From Adiantum capillus-veneris (Eukaryota > Streptophyta > Polypodiopsida > Polypodiales > Pteridaceae): a stretch of DNA of 64,000 nt. The DNA is taken from positions 70,951,003 through 71,015,002 of the forward strand of contig CM043957.1 in assembly GCA_014529385.2 (NCBI GenBank), written 5' to 3'. Position numbers and translations under genes: made by a program. Below are positions 55,892 through 64,000 of the stretch, piece after piece (position 1 is the first letter of the stretch; every line of letters begins with the position of its first letter). Under the pieces are notes generated by a model, which searched no databases, was not told the DNA's origin, and saw only the letters and a program-made list of their open reading frames with translations.

Positions 55892-56128
55892 CGATTGAGC
55901 ATTGCGACGGCACGACGGCGGTGAAGCGGTTGAGCGCAGCATAGCGGCGTCTCCTTCTTCTTCGTGGCGAGGAATCCTCCACGACAGGAAGCGTAGAGCG
56001 GTGAGTGACACACCAACGCCATCTTTGAGCTTACTAGTTTAGGCTTGTTGTGTGCTTGGAGCCATTTGTGGCTCGCACACGGTGTATCAGCAAGTTTCTT
56101 GCATTGACACGTGCGACATACACGCACA
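55485..56128 (+). repeat. D 3' LTR, 644 bp, with expanded (GA)n
   Basis: TGTTAACCC...GCACA. It differs from the 5' LTR mainly in the microsatellite: (GA)n runs about 55799-55889 (about 45 units), and the GT block is replaced by GTGCGTGTATGCGT. Few other substitutions are visible. TTGGT follows. Confidence 0.95.
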
Positions 56129-56512
56129 TTGGTCAACAATCCATGCAGCACATGGAGAATAGTGAGATGGTTCATCATTCTTCTTGAATTTGATTTTACT
56201 GTGGTTGTAAAAACGGGAACTACACATCAACGAGCACATCATTTTTCAAGGATTGTTTCAGGAGAATCACCTAAAGGGGTAGACGATGATCTACTAGATG
56301 CCTATTTGTTCTCCGTGGAAATGATACCTCGATGGTCAGAAAACATTGTGTCATTGATGACAATTGCTCAAGTGGATTCGCAAATACCACTTCCTATCAC
56401 GATCAGATTAATCGAGCAATCGGCTATGTATCAATTACTAGCTGGAAGGCTATACAAAAGAAATCGGGACGGAGTATTTCTCTTATGCATTAATCCTGAA
56501 GAAAAAGAATAG
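56129..56512 (+). pseudogene. A RNase H end and first integrase-like zinc region
   Basis: RNase H resumes at 56129 with TWRIVRWFIILLEFDFTVVV and THQRAHHFSRI. Linker follows (DDLLDAYLFSVEMIP), then a module QLLAGRLYKRNRDGVFLLC that normally precedes an integrase zinc finger. TAG at 56510 interrupts. Confidence 0.82.
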
Positions 56513-57043
56513 TACTTAAGTCAAGCACATGTTACCATCGTAGGACTTCACTTTGCGGAAGACCAAACTATGCAACAAATCTTGAGACTTGGAATATTTT
56601 GGCCGACTATGAGGAGAGATGTTCGATCTTTTGTAAAGGATTGCCATCAATGTCAAAAACAAACACCCATACCTTATGTAACATTATTTCAAATGTCACA
56701 TGTTCCTAAGTGGAGTAACTATCTGGATACTTACTTATCGAGCCAAACATTTCTTGAGGATATGAGTAAATGCCGTCAAAGAGCAATTGAAACTGAAGAA
56801 AGAGACTATGCTTTTATTGGGAACCAATTGTATCAGAGAGGTAAAGATCAACATTTGCTTCTTTGTGCAAATGAAAACGAGTATATTCTGATTATAGAAC
56901 AAGCACATGTTGGATTAGCTGGAGGTTACCTTTCTAGTGAAACCACCGCAAGAGCGATCTTGATGGTAGGCATATAGTGGCCAACACTTTTTGCAGATTC
57001 TAAAGAATATGTTCGAAGGTGTGATGCTTGTCAACGAGGAACA
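56513..57043 (+). pseudogene. A integrase: two successive H2C2 zinc modules
   Basis: First module: AHVTIVGLHF ... LGIFWPTMRRDVRSFVKDCHQCQ (about 56525-56657). Second module: IGNQLYQRGKDQHLLLC, then EQAHVGLAGGYLSSETTA, TAG at 56975, then WPTLFADSKEYVRRCDACQRG (about 56978-57040). In the second the distal His is Tyr. Two complete H2C2-type units in one pol suggest a duplication; most Ty3 integrases have one. Confidence 0.8.
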
Positions 57044-57660
57044 ATGCCAACACGAGTAGATAGCATGCCCTTAAGACCAATGATGGGGGCTAGAGCTTTC
57101 GCAAAATGGGGTATAGATTTTGTTGGACCAATACAGCCACATGCTTATAGAACCCAAGCTCAATATATCATTGTAGCTACGGACTATTTGACCAAGTGGA
57201 CCGAGGCTAAAGCAACTCAAAAGAATGATGCCAGAACCACTGCTGCATTCTTATATGAGTATGTATTCACAAGATATGGACTGCCAATAGAAATTGTCAG
57301 TGATCGGGGAACTCATTTCCTCAATGAGGTAATCGGATATTTGCTTAATGAGTTTATGGTCATCCATAACAAATCAGCTCCCTATCACCCACAAGAAAAT
57401 GGACAAGCTGAGCATACGAATAAAATTCTTAGCTCGGTGCTGACTAAAGTGGTTAGTTCAGGAAGGACAGACTGGGAAATGAATCTCCATGCTACTGTAT
57501 GAGCTTACCGAGTTTCATTCAAAATAGCTTTAAATGCTACACCCTTTAACCTTGTTTATGGTCTTGATGCCATACTTCCAATAGAATTTCTATTGCCGAC
57601 ATTAAGGGTAGCACAGAATCTTGAGTGGACTGAACATGAATTGTCGAACGACTTGAAGGT
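57044..57660 (+). pseudogene. A integrase catalytic core
   Basis: KWGIDFVGPIQ (first Asp, about 57106), YIIVATDYLTKWTEAKAT, IEIVSDRGTHFLNEV (second Asp, about 57290) and PYHPQENGQAEHTNK (Glu, about 57381). TGA at 57500 stands just before AYRVSFK. FNLVYGLDAILPIEFLLPTL follows. All three catalytic acids are present although the frame is closed by TGA and shifts near 57650. Confidence 0.9.
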
Positions 57661-58503
57661 TTGGAAAAGCTAGATGAGCAAAGGCTAAACATTGTAGCTC
57701 ATATCTATGCACAAAAGCGGAAACAAAAACAGTTTTTTGATTCCCACTTAATCACAAAAATCTTCAAGAAAGGGGACTTAGTTTTAGTCTATTCCCTTAA
57801 GCAACACATTCCCAAGTTTAAGAAAAAGGAAAACGGACCGTTTATCATTGAAGATGTATCTCCAAGTGGAGCAGTAAAATTGTCCACCCTAGATGGTGAA
57901 CCAATGGCTAATTGGATTAGTGGATGTCGTTTAAAGAAATACAATTTGCCACTAACCAATCAATTGCTAGAAAAAATGCATGCAGCCAAGCAAAGGAAGA
58001 TTAAACGACAACAGGTTATTGATGAAGCCCAAGAGGAAGCCCGACTTCGAGTACTCAAGCGGAAAGCTGCTCTCAAGAATCAACAGATACCGATTCCCAT
58101 CAATACTCTGGAAGTAGATGACCGACAATGGGAATTACCTAAAGACGCAGTTTCAACAAATGATGACTGGTTAGATGGAATGGACCTGCGTATCAAATTA
58201 CAGCTCAACAATCATAGCACCAATGCTTTGGTCAACACAGGAGCTAGAGTAAATGCAGCCAGTTGTTCCACATACAAGAAGGAAACAAGTCAAGCATTGA
58301 CGGCAGGAATAGCGACAATCAAAGGATGCAACAAGAACCCAACCCCAACATTGGGAGTAGTCAACTTGAACGTAATAGTACATGGATGTTCATGTCCTCA
58401 TCAGTTTGTATGCTTACCAGATGAACACATGAATGAAACGATGATTCTTGGAATTCCCTGGATGCGAACATACAAAGCAGTACCATATTGGGATACAAAT
58501 TAG
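57661..58503 (+). CDS. A integrase C-terminus fused to a second retropepsin-like domain
   Basis: An open 280-codon frame. Residues 1-100 are the integrase C-terminal domain (QKRKQKQFFDSHLITKIFKK, GDLVLVYSLKQHIPKFKKKE, GPFIIEDVSPSGAVKLSTLD). A Lys/Arg/Gln-rich helix follows (about 105-140). Residues about 175-280 resemble an aspartic protease: DLRIKLQLNNHSTNALVNTGARVNA (given by its key residues N-T-G-A at about 58230-58241) and the closing strand MILGIPWMRTYKAVPYWD (58441-58494). The catalytic Asp is Asn. This is additional to the D-S-G protease before RT and lies downstream of integrase. The homology assignment is by motif only. Confidence 0.75.
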   Translation: MEKLDEQRLNIVAHIYAQKRKQKQFFDSHLITKIFKKGDLVLVYSLKQHIPKFKKKENGPFIIEDVSPSGAVKLSTLDGEPMANWISGCRLKKYNLPLTNQLLEKMHAAKQRKIKRQQVIDEAQEEARLRVLKRKAALKNQQIPIPINTLEVDDRQWELPKDAVSTNDDWLDGMDLRIKLQLNNHSTNALVNTGARVNAASCSTYKKETSQALTAGIATIKGCNKNPTPTLGVVNLNVIVHGCSCPHQFVCLPDEHMNETMILGIPWMRTYKAVPYWDTN

Positions 58504-59225
58504 CTAAAGCTATCACCTAAAGGAGGGTAACTCATTGTTCCAATTGCACCAAGCAAAGAAGAATGGAAAAGAAGCAATCAGCAGACCAAACCACGAAGTA
58601 GTCAATCTTTTCCATCCCCTCGATAATCAAATGCTACAAGTAGCATGCAAGGAGGCAGCAAATTTGGGTACCAAAAGCACAGCTTAAGGATAAACCGACT
58701 CAGATCTAGGTGCCTAAAACTTCACCGACAAAACAAAACAAGGTTCCAAGGGTTAAAACATAGAGACGAGCATCTCCGAGCAAGGAACCTAACATGAAAA
58801 TGGTTTGGAAGAAAAATAAGCACTTATCTTCTTCACAAACCGTAAAACCAATCAAGCAATGGCGAGTAAAGTCTCAAAAGACTCCACCACACCATGCAGC
58901 ACCAAGCCGACCAAGCTACCAATGGCAAGAAAAAACTCGACAACAAACAAGAGTGCTACCAACAGCTCAAGCAATCAGTGTGCTGAAGCATCCGAATGGT
59001 ACAATAAAAAAGAGAGCACAGAAGCTACAAGATTTTCTCTTTGGAAGACATCAACAGCAAACCTCGACATTGGAAACCCTTGAGTTAATTACTCAAGACC
59101 TAGCTCTTGCACAGCATATTGGTTTGAATTGCATTGAACTTCATAGCATGGTAGAGCCAACCATGGCTATGCATAGACACAATTGTTCAACCCATGCACA
59201 CAGTCGTCCTGAGTGCGCCATCTAG
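58504..59225 (+). pseudogene. A 3' tail ORF with WVPK-like motif
   Basis: Broken frames: QIWVPKAQLKDKP (about 58659) and a second VPKTS after a stop, then a Lys/Gln/Thr-rich 143-codon frame (58794-59225) ending HSRPECAI. The QIWVPK string also occurs in the D 3' ORF. A purine-rich GGAGGGGTGGAAGGA follows at about 59225-59239 and may be the polypurine tract, but no LTR start could be fixed after it. Confidence 0.5.
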
Positions 59226-60677
59226 GAGGGGTGGAAGGACACTAAGTACTAAGTACTAAGTAATTAAGGGCAATGTTTGAAGAGGGAGGAAAAAGTTCGA
59301 TGTTAACGAGTGATTTTTTACAAAATTACTTAATAATGCCCTTATAATTCATCATCAAGGGAAAATTCAATGATAATATCTTTCCGATGAGTGTAAACAG
59401 TGTATATACCATCAGAAAATCATAAAAAATAGTCATTTTTTGGGTATTTTTCATCATTTTTATTGATAATGAGGCTTAAAAATAGAAAAATCCAACAAAA
59501 AACAATAAATCTGTGTTTTTCAATGGATTTTCCTAATGATTGGATTTTCACTTTACTTTTTTAGAGCATTTTGCTATTTTCTTTGATTTTTTCAAATAAA
59601 CAGGTCAAAAATTAATAATAAATAGAAGGGAAGCTCAAATGGAAAAACAGAAGCCACGATTGTGATAAAAAAGACAAGGTGGACAAGCACAAATTTTTTT
59701 AATGAAATCAAAAGATGGAAGCGGGAAGCCTAAATTAGGCGACCATGCCTACTTTTGCAAAATTCTTGCAGAATGAGGTACATGAATCCGATCAGGGAAA
59801 TTTTTGAGTCTAACATAGATTTCACGGCCTAGTAGGACTAATGGGGGAATCTGGGGAAATTTGGTTCGGGAAGTCCGGGTATAGATATCCAAGGTAGGCT
59901 AAAACCACCTCATTTCCACTTGCAGCCTTTGCAGAGAGAGATTTTGGCCTCTTTCGCACGACTTTTCTGGAGCCCACAGTTGACCGTTTTCAGTGCCGTC
60001 TCACACGAGACATAAGGGGTAAGTTCTTTACTCGTCAATGATCCATTTTGTACGGCCGGTAGCTAGTGTAAAGCCCTAGAAAAAACCCTAGAGATCGAGC
60101 AGTGCACGAAGACCTATGACCTAAAACTGACCATAGCGGCCTGCCAGCTCAATCAAATCAAATGGGATTTGAACCATAGCATGCCCTAACATAATAGAAC
60201 CTTTCTATATCATCAATTGACCATTCGGCAGGGGTCGAGGGGGTCCCCAGTAGAAAAGCTAGGTTTTTGGCAAATGCCAGAATTCCGATCTGACTCCACA
60301 AATGGCTTGCTTACGAGGTCTATATAAAATGTATATGATTGGTTTGGTGAAATCCATCAAGCAAAGCCCTCAAAAAGCAGAAAATAGCTCGAAGGTTACA
60401 AAGCATCAAATTCGACATACGGGGTCAAACTGACTCCAAATGAGCCAGAATTGGACATGTTGCTTCACGACTATGTTGCGAACAAGTCCAAAGCCTCAAA
60501 GTTGACCGACCAACCCAACAGGCATTAGTCACAAAAAATGGTGGTTTCAGAGTCGACAAAGCACAAAGTGATTCCGGCATGACCAAACTTGACCAAATTC
60601 GATTTAGAACTTGTATTAGGTGTATGGAATATGTCTAGGTCAAAATTTGTGAGTTTTGCAAAGAATTTGTCAATGTA
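59226..60677. other. non-coding region between A and the C leader
   Basis: AT-rich with a short triplication of TAAGTAC (about 59243-59260). Two purine tracts (about 59225-59239 and 59280-59296) could mark polypurine tracts of A, with a TG start near 59300. I could not find a matching LTR end or a primer site before the palindrome array, so element boundaries remain open. Confidence 0.35.
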
Positions 60678-61276
60678 GTAAATAATCACGATTATTTACT
60701 TTTGCATCAGTTTTGCTTGGAAATTGTCACCTCACCACACCTTTCATATGTACACACCTATTACATGCCAAAAATCAAGTATGAGCCAAAATGAGCACCC
60801 ATTACTTGGAAAATTGTCAAAAAACGCAAAAAAGTCTTTGCAAGCCAAATTTTGGGTTATGGACCACATTTCTTGATCCAAATCACCTCATATCTCATAC
60901 CCAAGGTCTATACAATGCGTAGAACCAGTTTGTACCAAAGAATGTCAATATTGGAAGAAAAGTTAATAATCGCGATTATTTACTTTCTGGTCAAAATTGG
61001 GAAGTTTCAATATTTTGCCATCATATATCCAAAGTACATGATGTGTTGAGCCCACTAGCCAAATTTGAACCAATTTGGAGCTCAAAATCTCAAATTTCCT
61101 TTATATCTACTGTTTCAGAGACCTAAAGCCAAAATCTGGTACCATTTTCACCCTATGCATCCAAATGAGCCCATATTTCACTCAGAGCATGTATTTGGTA
61201 TATACTTCAAGCCTATAAAGCCAAGTTTGCAAAAAGTTGAAATTTTTCTCAGTTGTAAATAATCGCGATTATTTAC
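60678..61276. repeat. second palindrome array, period about 285-295 bp
   Basis: Copies at 60678-60699 (one mismatch), 60962-60983 (one mismatch) and 61255-61276 (perfect), all of the TAAATAATCGCGATTATTTA type. Spacing is 284 and 293 bp. Flanking phrases match those of the A leader read in its own direction. The array stands directly upstream of the C ORFs. Confidence 0.92.
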
Positions 61277-61461
61277 TTTGGTTGCAAATATGTTTTGACT
61301 TTACAATTTTGTTCCTTGCATGTTTTTATGCATCTATGCTTGTTCAGAAATTGATTTGAAGCAAATTGGACCAAAATTGTCAACATTTCAGCCTAAAGGA
61401 CATTTCAGAGAAAATTCCAACAAATCTGCTAACTTTGCACTCTATTCACTGAATAGGAGCC

Positions 61462-61908
61462 ATGCAAGCAGCAAAGAGGGCCAAGAAGAAGCTTAACCAA
61501 AAGGAGAAATTGCAGGAACTGTCCGCTTATCAATTAGACCCCGAGTCAGTCAAAGCAGCCAAGGCATCATACCTCTCCAAAGAACACCTAGAAGAGCATC
61601 ACACTATAGTCTTCACCGGCAGATTCAAGAGTGAAGAAGGGCATCAGGTGGAGTTGCAACTCCTACCCAAAGAAGTCTATGATGTAGCAGCAAAGCCAGA
61701 GACAAAAGAAGCTAACCGCAGGCTGGGACTCAGGGATTTCTACGAACAAGAGCCTTGCAGAGTGGATTTTCAGAAAGCTTACGAGCTTTTATCCACCATT
61801 AAAGAAGATAGAACTGCACGGATCACTGACCCCCAAGGGAACAAGGTCAAAGTAGTGATAACTAAAGATATAGTGGCAGAGGCACGCAGACTGCCCAAGA
61901 AGGAATGA
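61462..61908 (+). CDS. C protein N-terminal domain, part 1, unrecognised
   Basis: Starts at the ATG at 61462 (MQAAKRAKKKLNQKEKLQE), about 185 bp after the palindrome array. 148 codons with a basic start, then a folded-looking region: HHTIVFTGRFKSEEGHQVEL, LGLRDFYEQEPCRVDFQKAY, ELLSTIKEDRTARITDPQGN, VKVVITKDIVAEARRLPKKE. The pattern of a DFY segment, a gk-v strand and an I-x-x-x-x-LP ending recalls the poorly characterised plant transposon/mobile-domain ORFs found in Ty3 elements, but I cannot claim homology. It stops at TGA 61906, overlapping the next ORF by 4 bp. Confidence 0.7.
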   Translation: MQAAKRAKKKLNQKEKLQELSAYQLDPESVKAAKASYLSKEHLEEHHTIVFTGRFKSEEGHQVELQLLPKEVYDVAAKPETKEANRRLGLRDFYEQEPCRVDFQKAYELLSTIKEDRTARITDPQGNKVKVVITKDIVAEARRLPKKE

Positions 61909-62541
61909 CCATGCGAGTAAGGGACAGGAAAACAACCAAAACCTTTACCAAAGAGACAGTCGCGGCTACCTTCGTCGATTTAATTCACAAAAAAGTGGAA
62001 GAGCCAGCCCACTTGTACCACCAGCACTTTCATTTTTTGACAAAAAGGCCACCGAGGTACACTACGCCAAATCATGCAGTTGCCACCACATTCACTCAAG
62101 TTCTCAAGTCGGCAACCAGGCAACCAGTGGACCACGCGCAGTATGTCTTGACTACCTTGAAGGGCACCAATAAAGAAGTCAAAATCACTTACTTGGGTGC
62201 GCCAGAGGTCTTGACGAGGATAGCATACCATGCCATTGGCATGGTCGACAATCTACCGCCTTCTCCTGACCAAAACACCTGGATATTGGTAGCACAACCC
62301 TCTCCAAGAGCTACAAGGTCAGGAAAAAGATCCTATAAATCCAATGAAGAATCAGCTGATAGCTCGCCGGAAAGGCACAACAGTGAGAGCTAGGATAACG
62401 AGGAAAAGAGAGCTCGTAGAGAAGAAATGAAAAGAAAAGCTATGGCCGCCCACCAAGAAGAGCCTGCACAAAAACAAGCACGCTTTGAAAGAGAGAAACA
62501 GGTCTACCAGTGCAGTAGATAAGCACAAGGGAAGGACCCAG
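61905..62541 (+). CDS. C protein N-terminal domain, part 2
   Basis: It overlaps part 1 (ATGA); the sequence reads on naturally as if one base had been lost, so one protein is likely. 162 codons: FTKETVAATFVDLIHKKVEE, LYHQHFHFLTKRPPRYTTPN, VATTFTQVLKSATRQPVDHA, TRIAYHAIGMVDNLP, then Ser/Arg-rich sequence to a TAG at 62391. The frame continues after it in a Lys/Arg/Glu-rich helix (KRARREEMKRKAMAAHQEEP) to another stop near 62519. The mixed alpha/beta composition argues for a real domain. Confidence 0.65.
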
Positions 62542-62693
62542 AGAAATGGGTGCCTACTAGACTTAAAGGCCCTAGAATGAAGCATCACACAAGAAAAGAG
62601 GCTGAAGATCCGACACAAGAAATGGGTGCCTACTGGACTTAAAGGCCCTAGAATGAAGCATCACACAAGAAAAGAGGCTGAAGATCCGACATA
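62542..62693. repeat. 76-bp tandem duplication in C linker
   Basis: Units start AGAAATGGGTGCCTACT at 62542 and 62618. They encode KWVPTRLKGPRMK in the first copy; because 76 is not a multiple of three, the second copy is out of frame. Nearly identical, hence recent. Confidence 0.9.
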
Positions 62694-64000
62694 GTGTTTG
62701 GAAAGAATGTACCAAGAAGCTGAAGTCCTCAAGCTGAAGGAGACAAAAGACGCGGTGAGGAAAGCCAAAGAGGTGGAAGAACAAAGACAAGCCGAGGAGA
62801 TGGCTAGAAAAGAAGCACAAGAGCAAGGTACGAATCTCCCAGACCCACCTCACCACCTACAGAACAACAGGACCATCCCATGCCAAACCCACCACCATCA
62901 CCTGAGAGAGAGAAAACCAATGAATCTGAATCCAACAAAGAAATAGAATCTGCACAAGAGGCGGACCAGCCAGAGAAAAAGAAAGATAAAGAAGCTGAGC
63001 CAGAAAAAGAGGCTACCACTGCACAAGAGAAAGAACCCGAGCCAGAGTAGGAAGCAAGTCCGGCACCAGAAGAGACAACAAGATCTGAGCCAGCACCCTC
63101 TACTACATCACAGCAAGAGAAGGATGGAGCACCCTCTACTTCCACTCAGCCAGAAACCGTCGAGGCAGTAAGACCTCAGGATGACGAAGCAAAAGACCAA
63201 CCCTCTACCTCCACATAAGAAGAACCAGCAGCTACGACGCAGCAGAAAAACACACACGAGGCTGCAGGCACATCTCAGCTGGCAAGACAGGATGATTGGC
63301 AGTCGAATGACAAAGTTATACTGCAAGTAAATGAATATGCGAGGCAGATGCAAGACATGATGAAGAGACTCCGTTCAATAGCACTGAACCGCAACACAAA
63401 GGCCAAAGAGCTTGAGATGGTGATCGACGCTCTCCAAGGAGAGTTAGAGGACAAGATGACTGCCATCACCAATCTTCAGAGGCAGGTGCAAGAGATGAAA
63501 GCAGAAGCTGAAGAGCATCAGCTAGCTAGAGATCGGCAGCAAAAAGAAATGGAGGAGTTAGGTGATCTTCTCACCAAACTATCCGATGCCTGCAAAGCAA
63601 AAGACGAGCAACGACAGAAGTAACAAATGAACTTCTTACGACATCCGTGTCAGCTCAAAAAATTCAGGTGGAATTAGATGCTGCAAATGCCTCGTTGCAA
63701 TATTCTGAACAGAGAATAAATGATCAGGCAATCTTCTTACGGCAAATCAAAGAAAATCCAGCCGTGGCCTCGATCAAAGGGACCGATGAAGTGTACAAGG
63801 CACTAGAAAAGAAGAACAAAGACCTTGAGTTAGAATTAAAGCTGGAGCAATCACAGCGCAGGGACCTGGCGCTGATGTGGGTTCAGAGAGAAGAAGAGCT
63901 CCTAAAGGAAATAGGAGAGCTCAAGAGAGTTAACCAACTCCTCAGAGATGGAAAACCAGACACGCAGGAAGAGGCAGGCACTTTGGAGCCGCTGCAGATA
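62694..64000 (+). pseudogene. C protein charged linker and long coiled coil, runs off the window
   Basis: Plus-strand frames in succession: EVLKLKETKDAVRKAKEVEE (62698-62946); a Glu/Lys/Pro/Ala-Thr linker with stops (about 62943-63250); then a heptad-rich segment from about 63270 (VNEYARQMQDMMKRLRSIAL, LEMVIDALQGELEDKMTAIT, QVQEMKAEAEEHQLARDRQQ). After a shift near 63620 it continues LLTTSVSAQKIQVELDAANA and KALEKKNKDLELELKLEQSQ to the window end. It is a long coiled coil, as in structural or cargo-binding proteins. In context it may be an accessory ORF of a Ty3-type element upstream of gag. Confidence 0.55.

Larger units (their letters stand above)
41565..56128 (+). mobile_element. D: gag/protease-only Ty3-type element, interrupted by F
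   Basis: Direct LTRs (TGTTAACCC...GCACA), a primer site inside the left one, a polypurine tract before the right one, and TTGGT on both sides define a complete element. Without F it is about 9.0 kb. Its coding part holds a large gag, zinc knuckles, a retropepsin and a WVPK-repeat tail, but no RT, RNase H or integrase anywhere between the LTRs. It is therefore non-autonomous and would depend on a related element such as A, with which it shares primer type and protein features. Confidence 0.93.
32550..59225 (+). mobile_element. A: large Ty3-type element with inverted 5' end, interrupted by D
   Basis: Plus-strand gag C-half, protease, RT and RNase H (36649-41564), then the rest of RNase H, integrase and a C-terminal extension (56129-59225), are parts of one element split by D. 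The missing 5' LTR, leader and gag N-half are found immediately to the left on the opposite strand (32550-36639). The minus-strand gag stops at ...EIQKM where the plus-strand gag begins at MIYKAQIYSF. I therefore read this as one element with an inverted 5' segment. No 3' LTR is visible in the window, so the right limit is set at the last A-type coding sequence. Many stops and frameshifts are present. Confidence 0.75.

Noticed and set aside
55643-56178. Frames across the D 3' LTR rich in Ser-Leu or Arg-Glu
   Set aside because: Produced by the (GA)n tract inside the LTR; the same occurs in the 5' LTR at 41783-42195.
59226-60677. LTR and primer site for the C leader
   Set aside because: I searched for TG...CA ends followed by TGGCGCC or TGGTATC type primer sites and found none, so no LTR is annotated.

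Overview
The window looks like nuclear DNA from a land plant with a large, repeat-rich genome. The reasons are plant-type LTR retrotransposons primed by initiator-Met and Asp tRNAs, a hAT transposon, very long GA/CT microsatellites, and almost no single-copy coding sequence. The structure of the large Ty3 family in the right half makes me suspect a fern or another non-seed plant. That is inference with low confidence. No bacterial genes, CRISPR array, rRNA or tRNA was seen.

Left third (1-32.5 kb). Positions 1-6581 are mostly anonymous DNA with microsatellites, two tandem duplications, a perfect 25-bp hairpin and a possible two-exon end of a cellular gene (4542-4815, minus). Positions 6587-17037 are a complete but dead chromodomain-type Ty3 element on the minus strand (E1; TSD GATTA). 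A hAT transposon (11125-14713, plus; 8-bp TSD CCTTAGAT) sits inside its gag region. Positions 22841-27041 are E2, a 4.2-kb deletion derivative related to E1 (TSD CCTCT). E2 is inserted in the gag of a third minus-strand element, E3, whose short LTR is at 27525-27642. Positions 27.7-32.2 kb are unassigned.

Right half (32.5-64 kb). A large Ty3-type element (A, plus strand) has had its 5' end (LTR, leader and N-terminal half of gag) inverted: those parts lie on the minus strand at about 32550-36640, and the C-terminal half of gag resumes on the plus strand at 36649. A carries gag, protease, RT, RNase H, integrase and a second retropepsin-like domain after integrase. Its RNase H is split at 41564/56129 by D (41565-56128; TSD TTGGT). 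D is a 14.6-kb element as it stands, with gag and protease but no polymerase or integrase. D is in turn interrupted by F (42542-48073; TSD GTGTG), a recent Ty1/copia element with nearly identical LTRs. The insertion order is therefore A, then D, then F.

After A, from about 60.6 kb to the end, a leader with the same palindrome array as A's leader is followed by a long unrecognised protein region (C; N-terminal domain, Lys/Glu-rich linker, coiled coil). The most unusual signals are the palindrome arrays with a period near 285 bp, the retropepsin-like domain downstream of integrase, the gag/protease-only element D nested in a related autonomous-type element, and the unknown C protein.
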